A stretch of DNA of 64,000 bases from Chitinophagaceae bacterium 26-R-25 (GCA_029906195.1 JARWSJ010000003.1:124001-188000), one strand, 5' to 3'. Shown: positions 7,368 to 17,504, counted from the stretch's first letter. The notes: generated by a model not told the origin, from the sequence alone. A program made the numbers and translations.

Positions 7368-7583
7368 ATGAAAAGTATGAAACAAAACCTGGTAATCCTC
7401 GTGGCAATAGTGCTCGGATCAGTAATTGGTGTATTTAAAGGACATGAAGCGAAACAGAAATTCATCTTTAAGTGGGTCAGTGACGCTGACGAAAAACAAC
7501 ATTTGTCAGAATTGAAGAAAGAGAAACGTGCAGGCAAGTTGCTGCTGGACGATATTGAAATGGCTGCGTTCCACAAAGCATAG
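7368..7583 (+). CDS. Small single-span membrane protein, unknown
   Basis: A 71-residue protein with a hydrophobic segment at residues about 7-24 (NLVILVAIVLGSVIGVF) followed by a strongly charged, lysine/glutamate-rich tail (DADEKQHLSELKKEKRAGK). It could be a membrane-anchored small protein or a short secreted one. No family is recognised. It has its own strong terminator right after it and a palindrome upstream, so it looks like a single-gene unit that is regulated and highly expressed. Confidence 0.65.
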   Translation: MKSMKQNLVILVAIVLGSVIGVFKGHEAKQKFIFKWVSDADEKQHLSELKKEKRAGKLLLDDIEMAAFHKA

Positions 7584-7630
7584 TAGAATTCAGTCTCATA
7601 AATAGTTTAGTACATTGATCGTTTCCTAGT

Positions 7631-7660
7631 GCCCTCCGATATATTCGGGGGGCTTTTTAT
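7631..7660 (+). terminator. Rho-independent terminator
   Basis: Stem gccctccga (7631-7639) with tcggggggc (7644-7652), one G-T pair, followed by TTTTT. It ends the 71-residue gene. Confidence 0.85.
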
Positions 7661-7727
7661 TTAAATAATGTTAAAAGAAAGCAACGCTGGTAGTTTTTTA
7701 TGTGTCAGAGCATGAAAACCCTCTAAA

Positions 7728-8999
7728 ATGAAAAAGAAAACGCTGCTTGTAGGTGCCTGCATTTTAGGCATCGGAACCCTACTGTCCTTTATTTTACCCG
7801 GGTGCTTCAAAGACAACTGTTCGAAAAACTACACTTATTTCATACCTGTTTATAAAACCTCTGCAGAGGTAAGGGCTGAAATGAAAAGTAATCCTGCCAA
7901 AACGGTAGAACTGCCCGGCAAGATCTATATGTATGGCAAGTACATTTTCCTAAATGATTTAAACAAAGGCATTCACATTTACGACAACTCCAATCCATCA
8001 TCCCCACAGAACGTAGCATTCATAGACATTCCGGGGAATGTAGACATGGCTGTTAAAGGAAATATTCTCTATGCAGATTCCTACTCGGACCTCGTTACTA
8101 TGGATATAACCAACCCGTTGGACGCAAAAGCGCTGACTTTTACTGAAAATGTATTTCCGGCATACAGCTATTACTACATGTACGACATGGCCAACGGAAC
8201 GACCATAAAATCGGTTGTTGTTGACTGGATAAGAAGGGATACGACTGTTGATATTGATTGCGGAAAAAATAAAGACATGATGTTGTACTACAATGGAATC
8301 ACGCTCAATTCTTTCTCATCCTCTCAGGGCGCAGCAACATCCCCTGCAGGCATTGGCGGATCTACGGCGAGGTTTGCTTTAACAAAAGATCACTTGTATA
8401 CCGTTCACCAGTCTTCTCTAAAAGCATTTAATCTTTCTTCACCAAAGGAACCCTCATTTGAAAAAACCATCGACGTCCAAAGAGCGGTTGAAACCATTTT
8501 CCCTTTCCAGAACAAACTCTTCATTGGTTCTACCAGCGGAATGTTCGTTTACAATATAGACAACGCCTCCAATCCCGTTCAGGAAGGCCAGTTTGAGCAT
8601 GTGCGCAGCTGCGACCCGGTGATAGCTGATAGCAAGTTTGCCTATGTAACATTGCGCTCAGGCAATAGCTGCGCAGGATATACCAATCAGCTCGAAGTAT
8701 TGAATATTGAAAATCTCAGCAATCCGGTTTTACTGAAAACCCATTTAATGACCAACCCTCATGGCCTTTCAAAAGATGGCGATCTGCTTTTCATTTGCGA
8801 TGGCACAGATGGGCTGCGGGTTTATAAAACAGCGGATGGTGTAAACCTTGAATCACTACAAACCATTTCCGGCATTGAAACCTACGATGTTATTGCAAAT
8901 AATAAAGTAGCACTGGTCGTTGCGAAAGATGGGCTATACCAATACGACTACAGCAATCCTTCCAATTTAAAATTGCTCAGTAAAATATCCGTAAAATAA
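7728..8999 (+). CDS. LVIVD-repeat lipoprotein
   Basis: A 423-residue predicted lipoprotein: signal sequence with lipobox LPGC (Cys26), then repeated beta-propeller-like units of the LVIVD type (for example GIHIYDNSNPSSPQNVAFIDIPG, LEVLNIENLSNPVLLKTHL, LYQYDYSNPSNLKLLSKIS). Such proteins are surface or periplasmic and non-enzymatic as far as known. The stop codon overlaps the start of the next gene by one base (TAATG), so the two are translationally coupled and probably act together in the outer membrane. Confidence 0.85.
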   Translation: MKKKTLLVGACILGIGTLLSFILPGCFKDNCSKNYTYFIPVYKTSAEVRAEMKSNPAKTVELPGKIYMYGKYIFLNDLNKGIHIYDNSNPSSPQNVAFIDIPGNVDMAVKGNILYADSYSDLVTMDITNPLDAKALTFTENVFPAYSYYYMYDMANGTTIKSVVVDWIRRDTTVDIDCGKNKDMMLYYNGITLNSFSSSQGAATSPAGIGGSTARFALTKDHLYTVHQSSLKAFNLSSPKEPSFEKTIDVQRAVETIFPFQNKLFIGSTSGMFVYNIDNASNPVQEGQFEHVRSCDPVIADSKFAYVTLRSGNSCAGYTNQLEVLNIENLSNPVLLKTHLMTNPHGLSKDGDLLFICDGTDGLRVYKTADGVNLESLQTISGIETYDVIANNKVALVVAKDGLYQYDYSNPSNLKLLSKISVK

Positions 9000-9526
9000 T
9001 GAAGCATACAATCATTCTTTTGTTTTGTGCATTGGCCTGTGTAACATTTGCCAATGCACAAAACAAAGTCAAGTTCAGTTCTATAAACCAGGTGGGCTTT
9101 TTGGGAAACCAAAGTGCTACGACTGTTACACTTCAAACAGTTAACGGAGCCTGCTACAAAGGTTGGTTCGCAGGCGCCGGCGTGGGTGTGGATTTTCATC
9201 AATACTATACCGTGCCCGTTTTTCTTGATGTAAGAAAGGAGTTTGGTCAAAGAAACCAAAAGCCATTTGTATACCTCGATGGCGGTGTGAGCATTTACAA
9301 CGATACCAAGGACGCATTTTATGATTATAAAAACGGCGGCTACTTTGATGGCGGCGTAGGCTATGCTTTTTATTTTCATAAAAGACAGGCGGTACTCTTG
9401 AGTGCCGGGTACAGCTATAAGAGTTTTAAGAAAGAGCGCTACTGGGGAGAAGCATGGAACTACACTGTGGATACTTATAGATATAATTATAACAGGCTAT
9501 CCTTTAAAGTGGGCTGGCGGTTTTAA
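8999..9526 (+). CDS. Predicted outer-membrane beta-barrel protein
   Basis: A 175-residue exported protein with a signal peptide (MKHTIILLFCALACVTFANA) and alternating aromatic/glycine strands ending in an aromatic residue (RLSFKVGWRF), which is the usual C-terminus of a barrel protein. No specific family is assigned. It overlaps the LVIVD lipoprotein gene by one base, which suggests that lipoprotein and barrel are partners. Confidence 0.75.
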   Translation: MKHTIILLFCALACVTFANAQNKVKFSSINQVGFLGNQSATTVTLQTVNGACYKGWFAGAGVGVDFHQYYTVPVFLDVRKEFGQRNQKPFVYLDGGVSIYNDTKDAFYDYKNGGYFDGGVGYAFYFHKRQAVLLSAGYSYKSFKKERYWGEAWNYTVDTYRYNYNRLSFKVGWRF

Positions 9527-9531
9527 GAAAT

Positions 9532-9689
9532 GGAACGCAGATTTTCATGATTGTCATGATTTATGAAGATTTTTTGATTTTAAGATTTGAAATGGACTGG
9601 CAGAGTATCACAGGTAAACTCGCTAACAAAAATTTCATATATCAAATCGTAAATCGCAAAAATCATGACAATCATGACAATCTGCGTCC
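9532..9689. repeat. Inverted repeat, GAACGCAGATTTTCATGA family
   Basis: Left arm 9532 to about 9595 with words tcatgattgtcatgattt and right arm about 9640-9689 with the complement (atcatgacaatcatgacaatctgcgt). A second element of the family is at 23311-23457. A short open frame inside it (9547-9759) is judged a by-product of the repeat. Confidence 0.75.
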
Positions 9690-9771
9690 CGTTCTCTCTG
9701 AGAATGACGCTTTTATGACGCTTCCGGTGAAAAAAAAATTTATTTATCGCCAATTATAACTTTCGTCATCG

Positions 9772-9779
9772 TACTTTTG
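9772..9779 (+). promoter_or_regulatory. Candidate -7 element TACTTTTG for carB
   Basis: Exact TAnnTTTG match 21 bases before the preferred carB start at 9801, directly after the repeat-filled gap. Confidence 0.45.
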
Positions 9780-9800
9780 CGCAATTTATTTTTTCCTACC

Positions 9801-12626
9801 ATGCCAAAAGATACATCTATCAAGTCAGTACTTATTATCGGTTCAGGTCCTATTATTATTGGTCAAGCGTGTGAGTTTGATTATTCTGGTACCCAGGCTG
9901 CCCGCAGTTTGAGGGAAGAAGGGATAAAAGTTATCCTGATCAACAGCAACCCCGCTACCATTATGACGGACCCGATGATGGCCGACAAAGTTTACCTGTT
10001 GCCTCTTACCGCGGAAAGCATTGAACAAATTCTCGAGGAGAACCAGATAGATGCAGTGTTGCCTACTATGGGAGGACAAACTGCGCTCAACCTTTGTAAA
10101 GAGGTGGAAGATCTTGGTTTGTGGGAGAAATTCAACGTGCGCCTGATCGGTGTAGACATTAAAGCAATTGATAAAGCTGAGGACCGTGAGTTGTTCCGCC
10201 AGTGGATGATCAGACTGGGCGTAAGCGTTGCGACTGCTAAAACGGCGAACTCTTTCCTTGAAGGAAAAGAATTTGCGCAGGAGATCGGCTTCCCGCTTGT
10301 AATCCGTCCTTCTTTCACTTTGGGTGGAACCGGCGGCGGTTTCGTTCACGATAAAGATGACCTTGACGAAGCGCTTAACCGCGGTTTGCAAGCCTCTCCA
10401 ATACATGAAGTGCTTGTAGAGCAGGCTGTTTTGGGCTGGAAAGAATTCGAGCTTGAACTGCTTCGCGATGCAAAAGACAACGTAGTAATTATTTGTACCG
10501 TTGAAAACTTCGATCCAATGGGTGTTCACACAGGAGACTCCATCACTGTGGCCCCTGCAATGACACTTAGCGATACAGCCTTTCAATTGATGCGTAACAC
10601 TGCCATCATGATGATGCGCGACCTGGGTAACTTCGCAGGTGGTTGTAACGTTCAGTTTGCCATGAATCCTGAAACAGAAGAGATCATCGCCATCGAGATC
10701 AACCCTCGTGTGAGCCGCTCTTCTGCCCTTGCTTCAAAAGCTACCGGTTATCCTATCGCGAAGATTGCTGCAAAACTGGCGATCGGCTACACTCTGGATG
10801 AACTGGAAAATCAAATCACAAAAACTACTTCCGCATACTTCGAGCCGGCTTTGGACTATGTTATCGTTAAGATCCCCCGCTGGAACTTCGATAAATTCAA
10901 AGGCGCGAAAGATACACTTGGCCTCCAAATGAAAAGCGTAGGTGAGGTAATGGCCATCGGCAGAAGCTTTACCGAAGCGGTTCAAAAAGCTTGTCAGAGC
11001 CTTGAGAACAATGCAGTGGGCCTTGGTTATTACGGCAAGAGCCAAATGCATGCGGAAGAATTGATCGAATACCTGAAAACGCCGAAATGGGACCGCATCT
11101 TCCGTATCAAAGACGCGCTGATGCTGGGCGTAAGCGTAAACACCATTTCAAAAGCATCACATGGTATCGACCGCTGGTTCATTTACGAAATCGAGAAGAT
11201 CTGTATCATCGAGAAAAAGATCGCGAAATATAAACTGGCTACACTTCCACTCGAACTTTTGCGCGAAGCAAAATTCAACGGCTTCAGTGATGAGCAGATC
11301 TGCCGCATCATGAACGACGGTACAGAAGATGAGGTATATGAAATAAGAAAGAAAAACGGCATTACCCGTGTGTTCAAAATGGTAGACACTTGTAGTGCTG
11401 AGTTTGAAGCTAAAACTCCTTACTTCTACTCTACATTTGAAAACGGCGGTGCAACCGAAAGCAAAGTAAGCGATAAGAAAAAGATCGTTGTACTGGGCTC
11501 AGGTCCTAACAGAATTGGCCAGGGTATTGAGTTTGACTATTGCTGCGTACACGGTCTGCTCGCAATTAAAGAATGCGGTTACGAAGCCATCATGGTAAAC
11601 TGTAACCCTGAAACCGTTTCTACAGATTTTGACATTGCAGATAAATTATACTTCGAGCCTGTTTATTGGGAGAACCTTTGGGAAATCATCGAGCATGAAA
11701 AACCCGAAGGCGTGATCGTTCAGCTGGGTGGACAAACGGCTTTGAAACTTTCTGAAAAATTGACTGAAAAAGGCATCAAGATCATCGGAACATCTTTCGA
11801 CAACATGGATATCGCAGAGGACCGCGGTCGTTTTAGCGATATGCTGAAAGAGCTTGAAATTCCTTATCCTCAATATGGCACAGCCTACACTGTTGACGAA
11901 GCGGTAGCCGTGGCAAATAAAGTGGGTTACCCTGTATTGGTTCGTCCGAGCTATGTATTAGGTGGACAAAGAATGAGAATCGTGATCAACGATGAAGAAG
12001 TTGAAAAAGCGGTAATCAGTTTGTTGAAACACATTCCGGGTAACAAGATCCTGATTGACCACTTCCTTGATCGTTGCCAGGAAGCTGAGGTAGATGCGAT
12101 CTTCGACGGCGAAAACTTCCACGTAATGGGTGTGATGGAGCACATTGAGCCTGCTGGTATCCACAGTGGAGACAGTAACGCGGTATTGCCGGCGTTCAAT
12201 CTTTCTCCAATGATCGTTACCACAATGGAGCACTACTCCGAAAAAATTGCAAGGGCGCTTAACATCAAAGGTCTGATCAATATTCAGTTTGCCATTAAGG
12301 ACAACAAAGTATTTGTGATCGAGGCGAACCCTCGTGCATCACGTACTACTCCTTTCATTGCAAAAGCATACCAGATCCCTTATTTAAATGTAGCTACCAA
12401 AATAATGTTGGGTGCTAACAAGCTGACAGATTTCAAATTTGAAAAGAAACTGAAAGGCTTTGCAATTAAAGAACCAGTGTTCAGCTTTAATAAATTCCCG
12501 GGTGTAAATAAAGAGTTAGGCCCAGAAATGAAGAGCACCGGTGAAGCGATCCGTTTTATTAAAGATTTGAAAGATCCTTACTTCAGACAGCTTTACAAAG
12601 ACAGAAGCATGTACTTGAGTAAGTAA
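9801..12626 (+). CDS. carB: Carbamoyl-phosphate synthase large subunit, lacking the allosteric domain
   Basis: A 941-residue ligase that makes carbamoyl phosphate from bicarbonate, ammonia and two ATP for pyrimidine and arginine synthesis. Both halves are present: the first nucleotide-binding start [20 protein letters not shown], the ATP-grasp loop GGTGGGF, and the second half opening [20 protein letters not shown]. The enteric protein is about 1070 residues; this one ends soon after [13 protein letters not shown], so the C-terminal MGS-like domain that binds UMP and ornithine is missing. The small subunit carA is not nearby. The ATG at 9801 is preferred to an in-frame TTG at 9777, which overlaps the -7 element. 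Confidence 0.97.
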   Translation: MPKDTSIKSVLIIGSGPIIIGQACEFDYSGTQAARSLREEGIKVILINSNPATIMTDPMMADKVYLLPLTAESIEQILEENQIDAVLPTMGGQTALNLCKEVEDLGLWEKFNVRLIGVDIKAIDKAEDRELFRQWMIRLGVSVATAKTANSFLEGKEFAQEIGFPLVIRPSFTLGGTGGGFVHDKDDLDEALNRGLQASPIHEVLVEQAVLGWKEFELELLRDAKDNVVIICTVENFDPMGVHTGDSITVAPAMTLSDTAFQLMRNTAIMMMRDLGNFAGGCNVQFAMNPETEEIIAIEINPRVSRSSALASKATGYPIAKIAAKLAIGYTLDELENQITKTTSAYFEPALDYVIVKIPRWNFDKFKGAKDTLGLQMKSVGEVMAIGRSFTEAVQKACQSLENNAVGLGYYGKSQMHAEELIEYLKTPKWDRIFRIKDALMLGVSVNTISKASHGIDRWFIYEIEKICIIEKKIAKYKLATLPLELLREAKFNGFSDEQICRIMNDGTEDEVYEIRKKNGITRVFKMVDTCSAEFEAKTPYFYSTFENGGATESKVSDKKKIVVLGSGPNRIGQGIEFDYCCVHGLLAIKECGYEAIMVNCNPETVSTDFDIADKLYFEPVYWENLWEIIEHEKPEGVIVQLGGQTALKLSEKLTEKGIKIIGTSFDNMDIAEDRGRFSDMLKELEIPYPQYGTAYTVDEAVAVANKVGYPVLVRPSYVLGGQRMRIVINDEEVEKAVISLLKHIPGNKILIDHFLDRCQEAEVDAIFDGENFHVMGVMEHIEPAGIHSGDSNAVLPAFNLSPMIVTTMEHYSEKIARALNIKGLINIQFAIKDNKVFVIEANPRASRTTPFIAKAYQIPYLNVATKIMLGANKLTDFKFEKKLKGFAIKEPVFSFNKFPGVNKELGPEMKSTGEAIRFIKDLKDPYFRQLYKDRSMYLSK

Positions 12627-12655
12627 AAAGTAAAAAACTCAAAAGGTAAAAATAG

Positions 12656-12686
12656 AAGCCGCTCTTTTAACGAGCGGCTTTTTTAT
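12656..12686 (+). terminator. Rho-independent terminator after carB
   Basis: Stem aagccgctc (12656-12664) with gagcggctt (12672-12680) and a following T-run. Confidence 0.9.
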
Positions 12687-12687
12687 G

Positions 12688-12771
12688 CCCAACGCAGAAT
12701 ACTTAACGCTCAACGCCTAACGCCCAAAGCTCCGCGATCTGCGTTTAGCGTTAAGCATTGAGCGTTTTGCA
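12688..12771. repeat. Inverted repeat, GCCTAACGC family
   Basis: Left arm of words aacgcagaat, taacgctcaacgcctaacgc; right arm gcgtttagcgttaagcattgagcg. It follows the carB terminator. Confidence 0.8.
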
Positions 12772-12882
12772 TTTAACCTTATATTTGGTTTAATTAAAAC
12801 ATGAGAGCAAGCAAAAAGCATAAGCCGTTCACACTGCTTTGAATTTTTGTATTGCTATAATTCATTACAAAAATTTAAACCG

Positions 12883-14163
12883 GTGAACCAAACGACCGAA
12901 CAATTCCAGGCGACTGCTGCCTTTGCAGCCATGATGGATAATGCAGACTCTTTAAAAGCATTCAAGCAATCTTTCTTTTTTCCCCAACACAATGGCAATG
13001 ATGTAATTTACTTCTGTGGCAACTCATTGGGACTGCAACCTCGGTCCGTGCCGGCAGCAATAGAAACAGAGTTGAAAAGCTGGCGGGAACTTGCTGTTGG
13101 CGGCTATTTCGGCGGCGAAAATCCGTGGCTCTATTACCAGGATTATGTTTCACCATCCATGGCGAAATTAATCGGAGCGAAAAATAATGAGGTAACGGCG
13201 ATGAACACACTTACGGTGAACCTTCATTTGCTGATGCAAAGTTTTTATAAGCCTACAAAACAACGATTCAAAATCATCATGGAAGCAGGCGCATTTCCAT
13301 CGGATCAATATGCGGTTGAAACACTTGTAAAACTAAATGGCTTTTCTCCGGACGAAGCTATTATTGAAATATCTCCAAGAAACGGAGAAAAGCTAATTCA
13401 TGAGGAAGACATTTTATCAGCGATAAAAAACAATGCGAATGAGCTGGCAATGGTGATGTTTGGCGGCATGAACTATTACACAGGACAGCTGTTCAATATG
13501 AAAAGCATTACAGCGGCGGCTCATGCTGCGGGCGCCATTGCAGGGTTTGACCTGGCGCATGTGGCGGGCAACGTGCCGTTATCACTGCACGATTGGGATG
13601 TAGATTTTGCCGCCTGGTGCACTTATAAGTATCTGAATGCCGGTCCCGGAGCCACTGGAGGTTTGTTTGTGCATGAAAAACATGCGAACAATATTGACAC
13701 GCCACGTTTGGGTGGCTGGTGGGGTAACGACGAGAAGACCCGCTTTAAAATGGAAAAAGGTTTCATACCCAAACCATTGGCATCGGGCTGGAACATCAGC
13801 ACCGCACAGGTTTTCAACATGGTTTCACTGAAAGCATCTCTCGCATTGTTTGATGAGGCGGGTATCGGCAACCTCCGTAAAAAAAGTATTACGCTTACCA
13901 ACTACCTTGAGTTCTTACTGAATCAGTTGTCAAACATTTCATTTGAAATAATCACTCCGGAAAACCCTGATGAACGTGGAGCACAGCTTTCATTATTCTT
14001 TAAACACGATGGCCGCCGCATACACGATGAAATGCACAACAATGGTATTATTGTTGACTATCGTGAACCGGGTGTGATACGCGTGGCGCCTGCACCAATG
14101 TATTGCTCATTTGCGGATGTGTATAGATTTTATGAGATCCTGAAAAACTTCAGCAAGTTGTGA
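12883..14163 (+). CDS. kynU: Kynureninase
   Basis: A 426-residue PLP enzyme that cleaves kynurenine or 3-hydroxykynurenine to anthranilate or 3-hydroxyanthranilate plus alanine. Seen: IYFCGNSLGLQPRSV near the N-terminus, the substrate/PLP region FDLAHVAGNVPLSLHDWDVDFA, and the PLP lysine in CTYKYLNAGPG (Lys249 from this start). A GTG at 12883 is preferred; the frame also has a TTG at 12847. No other kynurenine-pathway gene is adjacent, so its use (tryptophan breakdown or NAD synthesis) is not decided by context. Confidence 0.93.
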   Translation: MNQTTEQFQATAAFAAMMDNADSLKAFKQSFFFPQHNGNDVIYFCGNSLGLQPRSVPAAIETELKSWRELAVGGYFGGENPWLYYQDYVSPSMAKLIGAKNNEVTAMNTLTVNLHLLMQSFYKPTKQRFKIIMEAGAFPSDQYAVETLVKLNGFSPDEAIIEISPRNGEKLIHEEDILSAIKNNANELAMVMFGGMNYYTGQLFNMKSITAAAHAAGAIAGFDLAHVAGNVPLSLHDWDVDFAAWCTYKYLNAGPGATGGLFVHEKHANNIDTPRLGGWWGNDEKTRFKMEKGFIPKPLASGWNISTAQVFNMVSLKASLALFDEAGIGNLRKKSITLTNYLEFLLNQLSNISFEIITPENPDERGAQLSLFFKHDGRRIHDEMHNNGIIVDYREPGVIRVAPAPMYCSFADVYRFYEILKNFSKL

Positions 14164-14188
14164 GTTTTGAGTTCTAGGCTTGTCCGCT

Positions 14189-14221
14189 TTTGATTTTTTA
14201 CTTTTTACTTTTTACTTTGAC
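14189..14221. repeat. Single arm, TTTTTACT word family
   Basis: Three tandem copies of actttttactt between kynureninase and the SGNH hydrolase; the matching left arm is not clear. Confidence 0.35.
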
Positions 14222-14240
14222 ATAATTCTCTACATACAAA

Positions 14241-14840
14241 ATGACACAACATCATTTCTCCTACCTGGCACTGGGTGATTCATACACAATTGGCGAAGGC
14301 ATTCCCATTTATGAAAGCTTTCCTTATCAGCTTGTGCAACTGCTTCGCAAAAAAGGTCTGTCTGTACATGCACCGGAGATCGTGGCAAAAACAGGCTGGA
14401 CAACTTTCGAACTTGCCGAACATATCTTGCACACAACATTTTCGGATAAATACGATTTTGTAACGCTGCTGATCGGCGTAAATAATCAATACCGCAAGTT
14501 GCCGCTGGCAGAATTTGAATCTGATTTTGAGTTTCTCTTGAAAAAGGCCATCCATTTTGCCGGGAACAAAACAGAAAAAGTAATTGTAGTGTCCATTCCC
14601 GATTGGGGCGCCACGCCATTCGCCGAGGGCCGCGACATTCTTGCAATAAAAAAAGAAATCGACGATTTCAATGCTGCGAAAAAAGCTATTGCCGCCAAAT
14701 ACAACATCACATTTATTGACATAACAGAGGGCACAAGAAAAATGTGCGATGATCTGTCCCTTGTTGCTGCCGATGGCTTGCATCCTTCTGGCAAGGAGTA
14801 TGCGCGGTGGGCGGAGAAAATTGCGAGGTCGTTTAATTAG
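14241..14840 (+). CDS. SGNH/GDSL-family hydrolase
   Basis: A 199-residue esterase or lipase-like protein. Block I YLALGDSYTIGEG carries the nucleophile serine, block III IGVNNQYR the oxyanion-hole asparagine, and block V DGLHPSGKEY the catalytic Asp-His pair, so the active site is complete. There is no signal peptide, so it acts in the cytoplasm or is exported in some other way. The substrate is not predictable. Confidence 0.88.
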   Translation: MTQHHFSYLALGDSYTIGEGIPIYESFPYQLVQLLRKKGLSVHAPEIVAKTGWTTFELAEHILHTTFSDKYDFVTLLIGVNNQYRKLPLAEFESDFEFLLKKAIHFAGNKTEKVIVVSIPDWGATPFAEGRDILAIKKEIDDFNAAKKAIAAKYNITFIDITEGTRKMCDDLSLVAADGLHPSGKEYARWAEKIARSFN

Positions 14841-14844
14841 GTAG

Positions 14845-14908
14845 AAGGCTTCGACAAGCTCAGCCTGACAGCACGAACGGAGTGTCAGGCTGAGCTTGTC
14901 GAAGCCTT
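14845..14908. repeat. Perfect 26-bp inverted repeat, CTTCGACAAGCTCAGCC family
   Basis: Arms 14845-14870 and 14883-14908 are exact reverse complements around a 12-base loop. Repeats of very similar sequence are, from memory, scattered in genomes of several phyla. The rest of the gap to 15148 holds one tandem word run (15006-15032) and no gene. Confidence 0.9.
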
Positions 14909-15005
14909 GTTAAACAATAAGCTGGTCGCAAAACATTTCTGAATGTCGCAGCACTATTTTGTCAAGTATAAAGTTGCCAACTAGCCGCCTTGTCGTTGCA
15001 CCTAT

Positions 15006-15032
15006 TAATTCTTAATTATTAATTATTAATTT
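15006..15032. repeat. Tandem word repeat, TTAATTATTAA family
   Basis: A run of ttaatt words between the perfect hairpin and the OmpA gene; related in vocabulary to 51751-51880. Confidence 0.4.
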
Positions 15033-15148
15033 CCTCGCCATTCCTAAGTAAAAACACTTAGCCCTTCACGTTATATTTATAAATTCATTCACACATCTTG
15101 CTGTTTTTGTTATTCCTGCCTTTTATTTGCAAAAAATTTCTATAACCT

Positions 15149-17449
15149 ATGAACCCTACCAAAAAGCTGTTAGTGGGAATGACTGTGTTATCTGCTCTTT
15201 CGAATGTTGGATTCGCACAGGATTTTCCGGGCTTTCGTTCCAGTAACTATGCAGGCGTGAACGGTGTTTTTACAAACCCCGCAAATGCAGCAGACAGTCG
15301 TTTCCATTGGGATTTTAACCTTCTCTCTGTTAATGCAAATGTTGGTAACAACAATGCGTCTTACAAACTAAGCACAGTAAACGAGTTTTTTAAAGATGAT
15401 AGCCTTATCAGCAAATTGTTTCCTCTAAACAATCGACCTGCAAATGCATTGGTAGCTTTGGCTGTACATGCGCCGTCTGTATTGTTCAACGTAAACCCAA
15501 AAACATCTTTTGCCATCACTACGAGAGTCAGAGGTTTTGGAAACGTGAATGATGTGGACAGCAAAATAGTGAACACTATCCGCGAGCAGGATGGCATTAC
15601 CTACCCTTACACTAATGGAAGCACAAACAATATGCGCCTTGCCATAAACGGATGGGCAGAGGCCGGTCTTACATTTGGCCGTGTGTTGCAAGACAAGGGA
15701 AAACATTTCTTTAAAGCGGGTATTACACTTCGCTACCTTGGTGGTATTGGCAACTCTTATGCACAGATCAACAATCTTCGTGGCACCGTTGTAGAAGATG
15801 CGGGTGGCAAGGGAAAATTTTTAACCGATGCATCAGGATTATTGGGTGTAGGTGCAAGTGGTGTTGATATCAATGCAGACAATCTTAGTGCAAATGATTT
15901 CACTAAACTTGAGGCCAGAGGCATTGGCGGAGACCTCGGTTTTGTGTACGAGTTCAGACCAGATTTTGAAAAGTATCAAAATGCAGATGGCTCTTGGAAA
16001 CGTAACAAAACAAAATACAAACTGAAAATTGGCGTGTCATTGTTGGATTTTGGCAAAATAAAATACAACACCGATGCCAACAACACAGGCCTGTACGACG
16101 TTCACATTCCCGCAGGACAAGCTTTCTATTTGAACGAGCTAAACGGAAAATATATCAATGAATATAATGGAGTATTGCAAAGCTATCCTCAGTACTTCAC
16201 ACCCAAAGCAACAGCGAGCTCTTATAGTGTTTCTTTACCAACAACAGTGAACATTGATGTTGATTATAGAATTGCGAAAAGGATTTTCATCAATGCTGCA
16301 GGTTTTATTTCTACTGTAAAAAGCGCTAGCAAACCTTTTAATGCATTGTACAGCAGCAGCGTTTCAGTAACACCAAGATATGAAAGCAGTGTGTTTGATT
16401 TTTATGTTCCGGTTACTTACAATACACTTACAAAATTCAATGCAGGTGCGGGTTTGCGCGTAGGACCATTGTTCCTTGGCTCAGGAAGTGTGTTGAGTGC
16501 TTTGCTGGATAAATCCAAACAGGCAGATGCGTATGTAGGTATTCACGTGGGTATTCAGCATAAATCTAAAAAAACAAAGAAAACTGTTGAAGAGCCGGCT
16601 CCTGCGGCTCCGGTTGAAGTGAAAAAACCGGTGGCCGCTATTGCGTCAAAAGATACCGACGGAGATGGCATCTCAGATGAAAATGATAAATGCCCAACCG
16701 TAAAAGGATCAGCTGCAAACCAGGGCTGTCCTGTGGGTGATAAAGACAATGACGGCATTCCTGATGACCAGGATGAGTGCCCTGAAGTTGCTGGTGTTGC
16801 TTTGTATCATGGCTGCCCTGTTCCAGACACAGATAAAGATGGTATTAAAGATGATGTTGACAAATGTCCTACTGTTCCGGGTTTAGCGAAATACAATGGC
16901 TGTCCGGCTCCGGATACGGACAAAGATGGCATCGTTGATGACGAAGACAAATGCCCTACAATTGCAGGTATTGCAAAATACAACGGTTGCCCAATCCCTG
17001 ATACAGACGGCGACGGCGTTAACGATGAAGAAGACAAATGTCCTTCCGTTGCAGGTGCAAAAGAAAACAACGGTTGCCCTGTTATTAAAAAAGAAACCAT
17101 TGCCAAAGTTGAAAAGGCAGCAAAAAACATTTACTTCCAGTCTGGCAAAGCAGTGATTCTTGCTGCATCCAATGCACAGCTGAACGAAGTGGTGAAAGTA
17201 CTGAAAGCTGATACTACTTTGAACATTGCTGTCAATGGTCACACAGACAATACAGGTAAAGCCGAAGCAAACCTGAAAGTATCTCAGCAGCGTGCAGATG
17301 CAGTAAAAGCCTACTTTGTAAAAAAAGGCGTTGCAGCATCACGCATTACGGCTACAGGTTATGGCGATACAAAACCGGTTGCTCCTAACACAACAGTGGC
17401 AGGTCGCCAGAAAAACAGAAGGGTTGAATTAACGTTGAGGAATTATTAA
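15149..17449 (+). CDS. OmpA family outer-membrane protein with thrombospondin type 3 repeats
   Basis: A 766-residue envelope protein. Residues 1-24 are a signal peptide (ending VGFAQ); about 25-470 look like an outer-membrane barrel-type domain of the DUF5723 kind; then a short AAPVEV-rich linker; then five calcium-binding TSP3-type repeats of the form DTDxDGxxDxxDKCPxxxGxxxxxGCP; finally an OmpA C-terminal peptidoglycan-binding domain with NGHTDNTG and the ending GRQKNRRVELTL. It is expected to tie the outer membrane to the cell wall. A terminator follows directly. Confidence 0.92.
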   Translation: MNPTKKLLVGMTVLSALSNVGFAQDFPGFRSSNYAGVNGVFTNPANAADSRFHWDFNLLSVNANVGNNNASYKLSTVNEFFKDDSLISKLFPLNNRPANALVALAVHAPSVLFNVNPKTSFAITTRVRGFGNVNDVDSKIVNTIREQDGITYPYTNGSTNNMRLAINGWAEAGLTFGRVLQDKGKHFFKAGITLRYLGGIGNSYAQINNLRGTVVEDAGGKGKFLTDASGLLGVGASGVDINADNLSANDFTKLEARGIGGDLGFVYEFRPDFEKYQNADGSWKRNKTKYKLKIGVSLLDFGKIKYNTDANNTGLYDVHIPAGQAFYLNELNGKYINEYNGVLQSYPQYFTPKATASSYSVSLPTTVNIDVDYRIAKRIFINAAGFISTVKSASKPFNALYSSSVSVTPRYESSVFDFYVPVTYNTLTKFNAGAGLRVGPLFLGSGSVLSALLDKSKQADAYVGIHVGIQHKSKKTKKTVEEPAPAAPVEVKKPVAAIASKDTDGDGISDENDKCPTVKGSAANQGCPVGDKDNDGIPDDQDECPEVAGVALYHGCPVPDTDKDGIKDDVDKCPTVPGLAKYNGCPAPDTDKDGIVDDEDKCPTIAGIAKYNGCPIPDTDGDGVNDEEDKCPSVAGAKENNGCPVIKKETIAKVEKAAKNIYFQSGKAVILAASNAQLNEVVKVLKADTTLNIAVNGHTDNTGKAEANLKVSQQRADAVKAYFVKKGVAASRITATGYGDTKPVAPNTTVAGRQKNRRVELTLRNY

Positions 17450-17476
17450 GATAGATAAAGATCCACACTAGCAAAG

Positions 17477-17501
17477 TGCCCGCGGTTGCGGGCATTTTTG
17501 T
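17477..17501 (+). terminator. Rho-independent terminator after the OmpA gene
   Basis: Stem tgcccgc (17477-17483) with gcgggca (17488-17494), four-base loop, then TTTTT. Confidence 0.9.
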
Positions 17502-17504
17502 TTT

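Noticed and set aside
9547-9759. 70-codon plus-strand frame between the barrel gene and carB
   Set aside because: It lies almost wholly within a dispersed inverted repeat (9532-9689) and encodes low-complexity sequence (NHDNHDN).
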